From contig OY751493.1 of assembly GCA_963565915.1 (NCBI GenBank), positions 2,418,001 to 2,482,000 of the forward strand: a stretch of DNA of 64,000 nucleotides, written 5' to 3'. The translations under genes and the position numbers were made by a program. Shown one piece after another: positions 32,865 to 42,230 of this stretch (position 1 is the stretch's first letter; the number at the start of each line of letters is the position of its first letter). Source of the stretch: Entoloma clypeatum. Lineage: Eukaryota; Basidiomycota; Agaricomycetes; Agaricales; Entolomataceae. Below the pieces are notes generated by a model. It was not told the DNA's origin, made no database searches, and saw only the letters and a program-made list of their open reading frames with translations.

Positions 32865-33965
32865 TTACTGGTTGACATTTACAAAATCCTGCTGCGCTGC
32901 AGCCTGTCCGTTGTTCTGAGCCGGTTGGCCCTGCTGTCCATTATTAGCTTGGCGCGCTTGACGCCTTGCGTTGATCTGTCTCAAAATTTCCTCCTCCTCT
33001 TGTTCGTCAATCTGTTCGATCATTGCTGCTTGTACCCTGCACTGTGGCCATCTGCAATCTCGGGCAAAATGCCCCTGTCCGCCGCAGTTATAACAATTAC
33101 CAGGAGCGCGTCTCTGGTTCCTATCGATGTCCATTGCATTTGGATCCCGTCGTGGTTGCTGCTGTTGTTGTTGTTGACCGTTTTGTTGTTGAGGACGGTA
33201 CCCCCCATTCTGTTGTTGCCAAAAGGGCCTCTGTTGCTGCTGTTGTCCATATGCAGGCCGATTGCCCCATGTGTTATGTTGTTGTCCAAAGTTATTGCCA
33301 GTCCTCATGCCTGGTCTTGCTGCGAAGGTCTCTTCTGCTCTGCCGATTGCCAAAATTTCTTCACAGGTGCCCTGCACCGTGGACTTTCTCCTCCCTTGCT
33401 GGAAGAGTTGTTGCATGATAGATTCCTTGGCGTTCCTTTCCAAAAGGGTTACACTGTGCCTTTCCTCAATCTTGCCCTTGATCACCAGGGTCCCGAATTG
33501 CGTAATCCAATCATCGGTCTTCATTGAACCTTGCTTAAAGCTCTCGATTTTGGATCGGGCCCATTCAATCTCAGTGGTGGGACGAAACCTCGTTGTGATT
33601 TCACTGACTAGCTCTCGGTATGTTGGCCAATCTTCTGATTCCATACATTGATTCAAACGGGTTTCCCCGTAAACTCCTGCCATGGGACCGTCCAATCGCG
33701 ACCACACTGCAATGCACACTTCTTCTTCTCCATTGAATAGCTCTCGGTTGACCCTGAGCCATGCGAGCATCTTAGTCCACCATACTGTGAACGTTGCTTT
33801 GGATCCATTGTATTTGCCGGGATCCGCGGCGACTTCTAATTTCCTTCCATGATTGTTGTTTTGTGGGGGGGGGGGGTGATTGAACAGTGGTATCAGAGGT
33901 AAGGGTGATGGTGCGTGGTGTTGTTCAAATTCTTCGTTGAATTGGGCATTGGTGCCTTCGGCCAT
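32865..33965 (-). CDS. C Gag, 366 aa
   Basis: MAEGTNAQFNEEFEQHH start, capsid region (YNGSKATFTVWWTKMLAWLR, ESEDWPTYRELVSEITTRF), Gln-rich spacer (QQQQQRPFWQQQNGGYRP) and one CCHC knuckle (CYNCGGQGHFARDC, about residue 292), then a coiled-coil-like tail. Intact, unlike pol. A C9-10 run at about 33,870 is a likely slippage site. Confidence 0.88.
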   Translation of the reverse strand: MAEGTNAQFNEEFEQHHAPSPLPLIPLFNHPPPPQNNNHGRKLEVAADPGKYNGSKATFTVWWTKMLAWLRVNRELFNGEEEVCIAVWSRLDGPMAGVYGETRLNQCMESEDWPTYRELVSEITTRFRPTTEIEWARSKIESFKQGSMKTDDWITQFGTLVIKGKIEERHSVTLLERNAKESIMQQLFQQGRRKSTVQGTCEEILAIGRAEETFAARPGMRTGNNFGQQHNTWGNRPAYGQQQQQRPFWQQQNGGYRPQQQNGQQQQQQQPRRDPNAMDIDRNQRRAPGNCYNCGGQGHFARDCRWPQCRVQAAMIEQIDEQEEEEILRQINARRQARQANNGQQGQPAQNNGQAAAQQDFVNVNQ

Positions 33966-34531
33966 GATGGTGTGATGAGGGGGAGTGGTTGTTTTTTGAA
34001 CAGTAGTACCTTGCGTCGGGCGCGCGACCCTGTTCTAACGCTTAGGCGAGAAAAAATCTAAAAGAAAAAAAACCCAAAGAGCGATCTGTTTACCCAGATA
34101 GCCGATTTACCCGAGCAAAGGAAGATCTAGGAAAAATGAAGTCCACATGGTCAGATCCCCTATGCGCGCTGGACTGGTCGATATCCTGAAATAGGGTCAG
34201 GGGTTGGAACACCTTTTGCGATCTAGACGTGTACGGTCTGCTCTCTCCAACCGTCACACCCGCCAGCAGCTTTCCCAAAGGTTAGTTGCGTCGGCCTTTG
34301 GTCACCTCGACATGGGACGGGCTCAACGTTTCCCTATGTGTCTCAAACGGCAACGCTAGATATAGTGGGTGCACCAAGCGTTTCTCTTCTTATCCCTGAA
34401 GTCCGGGAGATCCCCCTTAACGCTAGGGTCTGCGTGTAATAACGAAGTGCGACTTTCAACGCAAAAGTGCGAAACGGCGGGGATAGTGATGATGGAGTGG
34501 GAAGTGTGTGTTTGGGCGGGCGAGTAGAAAG
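33966..34531 (-). other. C element leader
   Basis: No coding frame recognised. Presumed 5' untranslated region between primer site and gag. Confidence 0.5.
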
Positions 34532-34541
34532 AGCTTGTTCT
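34532..34541 (-). other. Self-priming PBS of C
   Basis: Plus strand AGCTTGTTCT (AGAACAAGCT on the coding strand), two nucleotides inside the LTR. Complementary over 10 nt to the LTR self-primer at 34,651-34,660 (coding AGCTTGTTCT), which lies 34 nt after the TATA box. Confidence 0.72.
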
Positions 34542-34543
34542 TC

Positions 34544-34832
34544 TGTTGAGGCGACGCTAAGTCAAACGACATCGCAAGCCCAAACTTAGGAACGAAGTGG
34601 AAAGATGATAAGAGAACTGTATTGCCAAGAGACCCAGGGGGAATCTCAAGAGAACAAGCTATCAAATACAAGTGAAAGTACCCTACTTATATATGGAAAT
34701 TCCATGAGGCTGCGTTGTGGCAGCATCATGCTGCGCAATAATGATAAGATGACCTCATGTATGATATGATGTAGATAAGATAAGATCGAGATAAGATACG
34801 ATAAAGTGAAAAGTGAAAATACAATCATAACA
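34544..34832 (-). repeat. 5' LTR of the C element
   Basis: 289 bp, mate of 22,373-22,661. Outer flank GTGAT is the inverted TSD. Confidence 0.92.
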
Positions 34833-34915
34833 GTGATCCCAAACCTTAAAGACCGAGAACGGCGGTCCGGTCTCAGTCTGAAATTGACGAAGGTAAACTG
34901 GACCTCGAAACACTA

Positions 34916-37303
34916 AACGTTTCGAGATCTTGACCAATCACAAGAACCTGGAATATTTCTGTCATCCTCAGGACCTAAATCAATGACAGCAACGTTGGAA
35001 AATGAAGTTACAAGACTATGACTTCGAATTGTGGCATGTGCCCAGCAAGACCAATGCGAAAGCGGACATCCTGTCATGCTTACCCTGGTATGAAGCGAAA
35101 CTTGAACCACAAGACAGTGACCAAATGCTCAAGGAGGGACTATTCTTGAAACGGTTGGAATCAGAAGATGTGGTACAAATGGAGATGTTCACGGAGAAAC
35201 AATTCTTTGAAGGGGGTGAAACATCTGATTCCATCAAAATTGGAAACGTCACAACCATCAAAAACCCATGGATCGCACACATCAAGGCTTCAAACCGCAT
35301 GGAGACAGAAGTAGCGCAGGGCCTAACAAAAGAATCCTCTTTAATAAGCCCGTTTTCCGCCCGAGTTCCAAAGGCCTTCAAGTTAAAAACAGTTGAGAGG
35401 ACCAACACTTCACAAAGTTATGCCGTGAGGAACTCGAAACGCCTCGAGCGGACAGAGAGTTCATCATCCACTAGCAGTGATGCTTTCGGCCCCGAGAGGT
35501 ATATCCATGAGAGCCGTTGAATGATAGCGCATCTGACAGGGTTGGATGCGGAAGCGTGGGGTTTTCGCAGCCTTGCGACGCGCGGCTGTGATTTTCGGGG
35601 CAGTCTTGTTTCACAGAGGGTTGCGCAAATTCATTTTTTGCAAGAGTATCGGGGGCTGGGCGAAGACTTGGTAATGCTTTGCACTGGCATGATTAGGCGG
35701 TTGGTGAGCGGAATCTAGTCCCAGAGTGTCATCTGCTGTACTTGCTGCCTGCCGATGGCCCAGGACCCCAAATGTAAGTGGTAGTACCCAAGGGGACTCC
35801 TTGTGTCCGATATGTGCAAATGTGTCTCGTCTTAAATTTATAACGTGGGCTGATTTGTTGCCATAAAGTCATCTCCAAGCGAAGGCCTTACGTTACTTGG
35901 GTTTTGGATTGATTGTGGTCTTGGGACCATGAAAGCCCTCAATGCTTGGGGCGAAATGTATCAGCAGGAGAATGGGATCACCTATGCAGGGGAACGAGTC
36001 TATGTCCCACCAGATCCACAATTATGACAAGAGTTGATGTTCGAATCACACGATGCACCAGTGGCTGGACATCCAGGACAGTACTGAACGCATGAACTCC
36101 TCACTCACACCTACTGGTGGCCTACCATCCTGCATGATGTGAAGAAGTATGTGAAAGGTTGCGACACTTGTCAATGCAACAAGATCAACCGACAGAAGCG
36201 ACATGCTCTGCTACATCCCCATGCAGCACCAAGTCACCCATGGGAAGACATAGGGATCGACGTTGTGGGACCAATACCAGAATCTGATGGAAAAAATGCA
36301 ATTCTGGTCATCACGGATAGACATTCGAAGATGCTTCACCTCATTCCGACAACCGTGGAATTATCGGCTGAAGGATTAGCCAAGATCTATCGGGATCAGA
36401 TATGGAAGCTTCATGGAATCTCCAAGAAGATCATCAGTGATAGGGGACCACAGTTCGCTGCGAAGTTCATGGAGATACTCTGCCGCATGTTAGGGATCAA
36501 GAGGAACCTGTCCACCGCATACCACCCACAGACTGATGGACAGGCCGAGCGATCGCATCAGGAAACGGAAGCGTTCTTACGAAACTTTGTCAACCATCTA
36601 CAGGATGATTGGGCTGAGTGGATTGCAATCGCAGAGTTCCAGTACAATGACAAAGAGCATCAGGCGACGAAGCACACCCCATTCTACCTCAACTATGGTT
36701 TACATCCTTGGAAGGGAGAACTTGTGTTAGAAGATACCAATCCAGCTGCCAACAACTTCTTGAAGAAACTCAAACAGGCACAAGAAGAAGCCAATGCAGC
36801 GCTGAAACAAGCGCAGGATCAGATGAAGAAGACAGTTGACACATGACAAAGTCTGTCTCGGGACTACTGCATTGGAGATAAGGTGTGGCTAGAAGGGACT
36901 AACATTAGGACCGATCGCCCCTCAAAGAAACTTGATGCACTCCGACATGGACCATTCAAAGTCCTAGAGAAGAAAGGGGCTAGCGTGTACCTTCTTGACC
37001 TTCCAAAGACTTGGAAGATGATTCACCCTGTGTTCAACAAGACCCTGTTGTCACCATACGAAACCCCGAAGTATGCCATCCAGAAAAGGAAACCAGCCCC
37101 TGATCTGATCATTGTCGAAGGATGAGAAGAGTACCATGTGTCTATGATCTGAGACTCTCAAAAGTTCCGCAGAAAGATCCAGTACCTCATCCAGTGGGAA
37201 GGATATGGCCCAGAAGAGAACACATGGGAACCTCGAGCCAATGTTCAGAATGCTCAAGAGTTGATCTGTGATTTCCATCGGCAGAACCCGTCTTGCCCAA
37301 GAT
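34916..37303 (+). pseudogene. A1 pol, second half (RNase H to chromodomain)
   Basis: Resumes from 4,000: FEILTNHKNLEYFCHPQDL, RNase H end (ELWHVPSKTNAKADIL), then an unrelated ~620-bp insertion (35,340-35,960), integrase zinc (CDTCQCNKINRQ), core (DVVGPIPESDG, SDRGPQFAAKF, STAYHPQTDGQAERSHQE), linker and chromodomain remnant ([16 protein letters not shown]). TGA at 36,025-36,027, at 36,844 (ACATGA) and at 37,123-37,125 replace CGA or CGG codons of A2. Confidence 0.88.
35340..35960 (+). other. ~620-bp non-retroviral insertion in A1 integrase
   Basis: Replaces about 12 bp between GAATCCTC and TATCATCAGG of the family sequence. No matching terminal repeats or TSD found. The first 180 nt read as a protein-like string in the pol frame (FSARVPKAFKLKTVERTNTS, RLERTESSSSTSSDAFGPER), then stop; a further 65-codon frame follows. 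It may be captured host sequence. Function unknown. Confidence 0.5.
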
Positions 37304-37438
37304 AAAAGACATTTTTCAAAATCCACAACAGTATCAACCTCATCAGTCAAACACACACCGAGTTCCCTGCTCTAGTCCACTTCTCTGACCAATATAATTT
37401 CCCCATTCTTCTTCTACCTCTCAACCATCCTCGCCGCC

Positions 37439-37810
37439 ATGTCTAACACCACTGCTACCTCCACTTCCACCACCGACATCAACCCCGCCATCGCCGCCCT
37501 CATGAATGAAGCACTCTCCATGAGAGACCAAATTCATGCCCTCAAAACTTCCCTTGCTGATCTCCTTCACTGCCAGATGCATATCTGGCTTCACTCGCTG
37601 TCCAACCTCCCCGTCGCCCCGAGCCCCAAGGAGAAACAAATTCTCAGAAATTACACCAGCACCCTCGTCATTGAAAATCAACGTATTCGGCTGGCTATCA
37701 AGGGCCTCGAGCTCGCCGTTGCCATCAACGAGGAGTTGATATATGATTGGAGCCTCAAGGAGAATCCAAACTGGTCCGATCCCAACAACAACAAGGGATG
37801 GGGACAATGA
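37439..37810 (+). CDS. A1 ORF3, 123 aa, unknown function
   Basis: Same protein as in A2 (MSNTTATSTSTTDINPAIAA start, LPVAPSPKEKQILRNYTSTL, LELAVAINEELIYDWSL, end NKGWGQ), same length and no indel. It starts in context CCGCCATGTC, 135 nt after the chromodomain and 34 nt before the 3' LTR. It is still open although A1 gag and pol have many nonsense changes. Substitutions are spread over the N-terminal and C-terminal thirds; the central and second helix segments are best kept. Confidence 0.7.
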   Translation: MSNTTATSTSTTDINPAIAALMNEALSMRDQIHALKTSLADLLHCQMHIWLHSLSNLPVAPSPKEKQILRNYTSTLVIENQRIRLAIKGLELAVAINEELIYDWSLKENPNWSDPNNNKGWGQ

Positions 37811-37844
37811 CTCTGTGAGGACACAGAGCTTGAGGAGGGGAACA

Positions 37845-38597
37845 TGTTACGGGTTCTACAGTATGCGGACGACATCGTCATCACTTTTACTTCTCAGCCT
37901 GACTCGGCGCCCTCTTACAAATACATTATGTCGCAACATCTATTTCCATTCCCTTCGCTGTCGCTCTGACTCATTCCGCAGTAGCTTTACTCAGCTCCGC
38001 AGTATCATCGCAATTCCTACAGATTCAGCTATTAGAACTATTTCAGGCTAGTACTAGTCTCTACTAGTTCGAAATAGTTCAATAATCACAAGCTGAATAA
38101 TCTAGGTCAAAACATCACTAGGGAGTTGCTAGGGAGTGATGAGATGATGCCATTGCATCGGCGATGCATCGCCAAGAGATGATTAGTTCTAACATATCTA
38201 ATAGTTTCAGCATACAATAGCTATAGTTCATCATTGGAAGAACTACAACTTTACTGGGATCCATGAATTATAAGATGAGAAGACTATTGTTGGCAACTCT
38301 TCGGGCTAGTAAGACTTGTTGTCTCAGAGTGACGAGTCAAATAGCCCAAAATAGACCAATAGGATTTTGGGGAAGTGCTGATGATGTATGACTCATTGTA
38401 CATAGCCTTCTGCAGTCGCCTTACTCATGCGCACTGCCTTCCGCAGTACTGACTCATTCGCTACCGCCTATAGTCAGTACCTATATAAACCCCTTGTACT
38501 AGAGTAGATTCCTTAGATTTAGCAATCACATTGCTCTTCGCCTTTCCACTTCCTGCATACTCTGCCCGAACCTTGGAACGGTTTGTTAAGCATAACA
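37845..38597 (+). repeat. 3' LTR of A1 with a 378-bp insertion
   Basis: TGTTACGGGTTC to AAGCATAACA, matching 387-759 apart from the insertion 38,006-38,383. Followed by the TSD GGCTG. PPT GAGGAGGGG upstream. Confidence 0.92.
38006..38383 (+). mobile_element. Small non-autonomous insertion (MITE-like)
   Basis: Interrupts the A1 LTR between GCAGTAT and ATGTATGACT. The ends are loosely inverted: CATCGCAATTCC and, from the other end, CATCAGCACTTCC. Possible 2-bp duplication AT. Near the left end, GAACTATTTC and GAAATAGTTC form an inverted repeat around CTAGTACTAGTC. No coding frame. Class uncertain. Confidence 0.55.
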
Positions 38598-38602
38598 GGC
38601 TG

Positions 38603-39127
38603 TTGATATCGATGAGGAGTTGTGGGAAGTGGGGAGGCGTGAAAAGGCACTGATGGCAGGAGGGAAATGTTTTGATCACAGTTGACAGCAATGAGCACAT
38701 GTGGGAGGGATGGCGTCACGGCAGGGCACCTGACGGATGTTGCCGGGTCGTGGGAGGTTGGTAGCCGAGGGACTTGGTCAGAAGTGTGTGATTTATGAGG
38801 TGAGGGGAGATTTAGACAAGTTGACCCCAATTAGGCTGTAGGCTCATGCCATGAGCCAACAGTCTGATTAGGCTTAGTAAGTGGGTATACTAGCTGTGAA
38901 ATTTTGATTTTGTCGCAGCCGAAAATCTCCATGACATCCATCGACTCAGGTGACTGATTTTTGTTATTTTCAGTGCCATTTTTGGCCATTTCTGTGTGCC
39001 ATTTTTGGAAATCCCAGGTGCCAAATTTGTTGCTGGGGTCAGGGAAGTGTGACAAAGGTGACATTCCAGTGTTTTCAAGAGCCCCGTTATGCATGACCAA
39101 TGAATTGATTGAAATGGTACAGTACAC
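38603..39127. other. Sequence between A1 and D, no gene
   Basis: No convincing frame on either strand. Short direct repeats of TGCCATTTTTGG occur near 38,973-39,005. Confidence 0.55.
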
Positions 39128-39861
39128 TGTTATATACCATTCTAGCTCCAACAACCTCCGATCATCTCCAATCAATTCCGATCAATTCTGATCAATTCCG
39201 CTCCAATGATCTCCGATCAATTCCGATATTCCGGACATCCGTTACCTCCGCATCTCCGCACATTGCCATCGTGCATTTCATATTCATATTCCCGTTTACT
39301 TATGCATCGCCTTTTCCACATGGTCTGTTGACCGACATCTCCGATGTTCGTTACAGTCGCTGGCAACTTACGCCACAACTCCGGACCTACTCCAACCATC
39401 TCCATAAAGTAATCACATTTAGATATTTAAGCTCGTACCATACCTGTAGTTCCTGAGTTCGAATACCAACCAAGTTCACTCCTCTACTCTCAGTCCATGC
39501 CAGAGATCCTCGCTGTGGTACAATACACCGACAACATCCTCATCTACTGCTCTTCCTCCATTGTTACCCTTTGACGAGCTCAGTACTGTGTCCGAGTCAC
39601 AACTCTGACGTCGTCCGACCACTTCCACGTCAACGTGTCTCTCACCGAGATCTCTCCGAGGACCTCCACACCTCCGACCTCTCCTCCGACCTCCTGAAAT
39701 TGGGACACCTTATCCAACAAACGGCGGCGCAACACATACATTGAAGCCACCTCCCTCCCCTTCGTCATTCCTCCGCATTTCCAGAGTTCCGCTCTGGTCC
39801 CAGTCCTACATCCAACCTCCAACGGACTCCGATGAAGCTCCGATGTTTCACCTACTTAACA
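39128..39861 (+). repeat. 5' LTR of D
   Basis: TGTTATATACC to ACTTAACA, 734 bp. TATTTAA at 39,424-39,430; candidate self-primer TGAGTTCGAATA at 39,454-39,465, complementary to 39,870-39,881 just inside the LTR. Contains a frame reading VVQYTDNILIYCSS, resembling an RT catalytic box. Confidence 0.88.
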
Positions 39862-40373
39862 GTACAGTATATTCGAACTCAAACCGTTTTTGGATTCCTG
39901 CTAGCCATGGCACTCCAAAACACCATCCGGCATCTCCGACATCTCCGCATTTTTTGGGTCTTCATTGCACACTCATTTGATTGACCCATTCATTTGTGGT
40001 TGATCACCTCTGACCTCCGTTTTTGTCCCTCTGTGGACACTCTGTCATTTCTTTGAACCCTCGCTTGGCTCAAATTTATCTGGTTCTAGGATTCCACTAG
40101 CTCACCCACTTCACAATCTTTGCATTGTATGGGTATTGGGCCAGTACCTTTTCCATCCATTTTCTGAAGAGTGCAAGCCCCGACGTCTCATTGCTTAAGT
40201 TGGTATTGATGCCACTTTTGCAAACACTCCACTCTGACCTCTGATCACCTCCGATATCTAATTTTCTGGACACCTCTGACACCTCCATCTCTGACATCTC
40301 CATCTCTGACATCAGATCTACTCCGATGTTTTTCGTACCACCTCCGATGTTTTTCATACCACCCCTGATTATC
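39862..40373 (+). other. D internal region, left part
   Basis: Non-coding. 39,870-39,881 is complementary (12 nt) to the LTR, but 8 nt from the LTR edge rather than 2. Tandem CTCCGATGTTTTTC/GTACCAC units at 40,321-40,365. Confidence 0.6.
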
Positions 40374-40866
40374 TGTAAGGGCAACCATCTGATTTCCTCA
40401 ATCCGACACCTCCGACACCTCCAACCCATCCTCCGACCCTCCGACCATTGTGGTATGTCTATTATTTATATTACTATACTTCACGTTTCCTTTCGTTTCC
40501 ATCTATCCTTTGACACCTCCGACCTCTGACACTTCTGACCCAACCTCCGCGTCGGAGTGCACGTCGGAGCAATGATTTATACCACCACATGCACGCTTCC
40601 GATTTACATATTCCGTTCCCATCCCTACTCCCGATCTTTGTCGTATTTCAACATTCCTCTCCTCATTTCCAATTCTCGTCGTCTATATAGCAGTCTAGCC
40701 TGCAAGGGAATCCTCAGAACTTTCTCTTTGGATTTCCCTTGCAAGGTATGCCTCGTATTGTACTTCGTAGAGTCTAATTTAACTTTGGATTTCCCTTGCA
40801 AGTCGTCCAATGTCGGAGTCGCTTCGGAGCACTTCAGAGTTGTTGGATCATAAGGTCACCCTTACA
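40374..40866 (+). repeat. 5' LTR of B3
   Basis: TGTAAGGGCAACCATC to CACCCTTACA. TATATA at 40,685-40,690; self-primer AGAACTTTCT at 40,716-40,725 lies in the loop between TGCAAGGGAATCC and GGATTTCCCTTGCA. Confidence 0.93.
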
Positions 40867-40868
40867 GT

Positions 40869-40878
40869 AGAAAGTTCT
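40869..40878 (+). other. Self-priming PBS of B3
   Basis: AGAAAGTTCT, two nucleotides after the LTR; complementary to 40,716-40,725 (10 of 10). Confidence 0.75.
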
Positions 40879-41054
40879 CTCTAAACGGACCAGGTACGAA
40901 TTGTACCGTTGAAGCCATTCCGCGCTTCGGAGTTGACGACACAGACTCGAGTCCGCCCTCCTCCGATTCCGGTACATCTGACACCCCTTCCGATCCCTCT
41001 TCCCACAATTCTGCCTACCACTCTGTAACTGGTGACTCCATATTGCACGTAGAA

Positions 41055-42081
41055 ATGGATGACCCCGAACGTCTTGCTGTGCTTGAACACGAGTTCCAGG
41101 AACACCGCCAGACCCTCACCAACATTACCGCTCAACTCAAACAACTTATCCGTGCTGCTATTCCACCTGTTCCCATTCCCAACCCCAACCCAATTCCCCC
41201 TCCAGCAGAGGCCCCAGTTCCGGCCTTCCTGCCAGCCCCAATCGCACCTGCCAATCCAGGTGTGCGTCGGGCCAAACCCGCAACTCCGTCGGACTTCAAC
41301 GGAGCACGTATTTTTCTGTACCACTGGTTGGACTTTTCTTAATTCTTGCGAACTGTATATGGGACTGGTTCCGGAACAGTTTGCAGATGATCATGCTAGG
41401 ATCTATTGGGCACTTTCCTTCATGAAGAGTGGACGTTCTGCGCGCTTTGCCGACCATGTCATCTGACAAGAGCATCAGACCGGAGCTCTGTGTCACCAGA
41501 CCTGGGTGCAGTTCCGAACTGCATTCATCGCGGAGTTCACTCCGAAAAACAAAGAACAAGATGCATGGCTCATTCTTGAGGGAGAAGCCTATTACCAAGG
41601 TAGTCGGGATGTGGAGGCTTACATTGACGACTTCAAGGATTATGTCGAAAAGGCTGGGTACACCGAAGAAACGAACATAGTACTTAAGTTCCGACATGGC
41701 CTCCAATCCAACATCCAATCTGCAATTGCGACACTAACTTTTGGACAACCCGCGGATGACAACCCGGATGCCTGGTATGCAGCTGCACGAGTCAATGACG
41801 ATAATCAAATTGCCAATAAAGCTTTCAAGTCCACAGTTCCGACATGCCTGAACCCTTTCCTCACTGCTCCGACTGCACCAAAGGCAGCAGCAGGATCTGT
41901 ATTTCCCCGACCTTTCATCCCCTATATTCCATGTGCACCTCCAACAGTCATTGCTCCGACTCCGACTGTCCGCGACCCCAATGCGATGGATATTGATGCC
42001 TCTCGCATTAGGGGTAAGAACACCAATGTATGCTTCAGATGTGGTAAAACTGGTCATTTCAGTCGCGAGTGTCTGCTCTGA
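41055..42081 (+). pseudogene. B3 gag, broken
   Basis: MDDPERLAVLEHEFQEHRQT start with a coiled-coil-like N-terminus and Pro-rich linker. Frame breaks occur at about 41,300-41,340 and at TGA 41,464 (former CGA). Capsid (QFRTAFIAEFTPKNKEQDAW, VLKFRHGLQSNIQSAI) and one CCHC knuckle (CFRCGKTGHFSREC) follow, then a stop just after the knuckle (LL*FDV, CGA to TGA). Confidence 0.85.
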
Positions 42082-42230
42082 TTCGACGTCCGATTCATGA
42101 CGTTGGACGAACAGGAGGAGTACATGATGGACCAACTAGCCGCTAAAGATGCAGTGGCATCTACCTCCAATGTCGCCGGAGCGTCGGAGCAAGTGGAAGA
42201 CAAACAAGAGGATTTTCCCCCCAACAACAA

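Larger units (their letters stand above)
29968..34832 (-). mobile_element. Family C Gypsy element, 5' part
   Basis: Minus strand: 5' LTR 34,832-34,544, leader, gag, protease, RT, RNase H and part of integrase, cut at the A2 insertion site (AAACT). The 3' part is at 21,845-22,661. Confidence 0.9.
4001..34915 (+). mobile_element. hAT-like non-autonomous DNA transposon (host of the inner nest)
   Basis: The ends read TAGTGTTTAAAGGTC (4001-4015) and, inverted, TAGTGTTTCGAGGTC (34915 back), 13 of 15 identical, beginning with the TAGNG typical of hAT ends. They are flanked by AACATTTC (3993-4000) and AACGTTTC (34916-34923), an 8-bp target duplication with one transition. Subterminal repeats of GACC/GGTC words (AGACCGA, GGTCCGG) fill both ends. 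Its own DNA is only the left part 4,001-4,913, an inverted interior 22,662-23,374 and the right end 34,833-34,915. No transposase frame is visible. Family call is inference from the TSD length and termini. Confidence 0.75.
387..38597 (+). mobile_element. Gypsy element A1 (outermost, split by nested insertions)
   Basis: Ty3/Gypsy chromovirus of family A on the plus strand: 5' LTR 387-759, gag, first half of pol to 4,000, then everything nested to 34,915, then the second half of pol, ORF3 and 3' LTR 37,845-38,597. GGCTG occurs at 382-386 and 38,598-38,602, a 5-bp target duplication that proves the two ends belong together although they are 38 kb apart. The LTR start has decayed (TATTACAGG against TGTTACGGG in the 3' copy). 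Many CGA codons have become TGA, so it is an old dead copy. Confidence 0.9.

Noticed and set aside
38006..38390. Helitron
   Set aside because: TC at the left could fit an A/T insertion, but the right end lacks CTRR and a 3' hairpin.
38831..39175. 114-aa minus-strand frame as a gene
   Set aside because: No recognisable domain, no supporting start or intron signals, and it overlaps the D LTR boundary.
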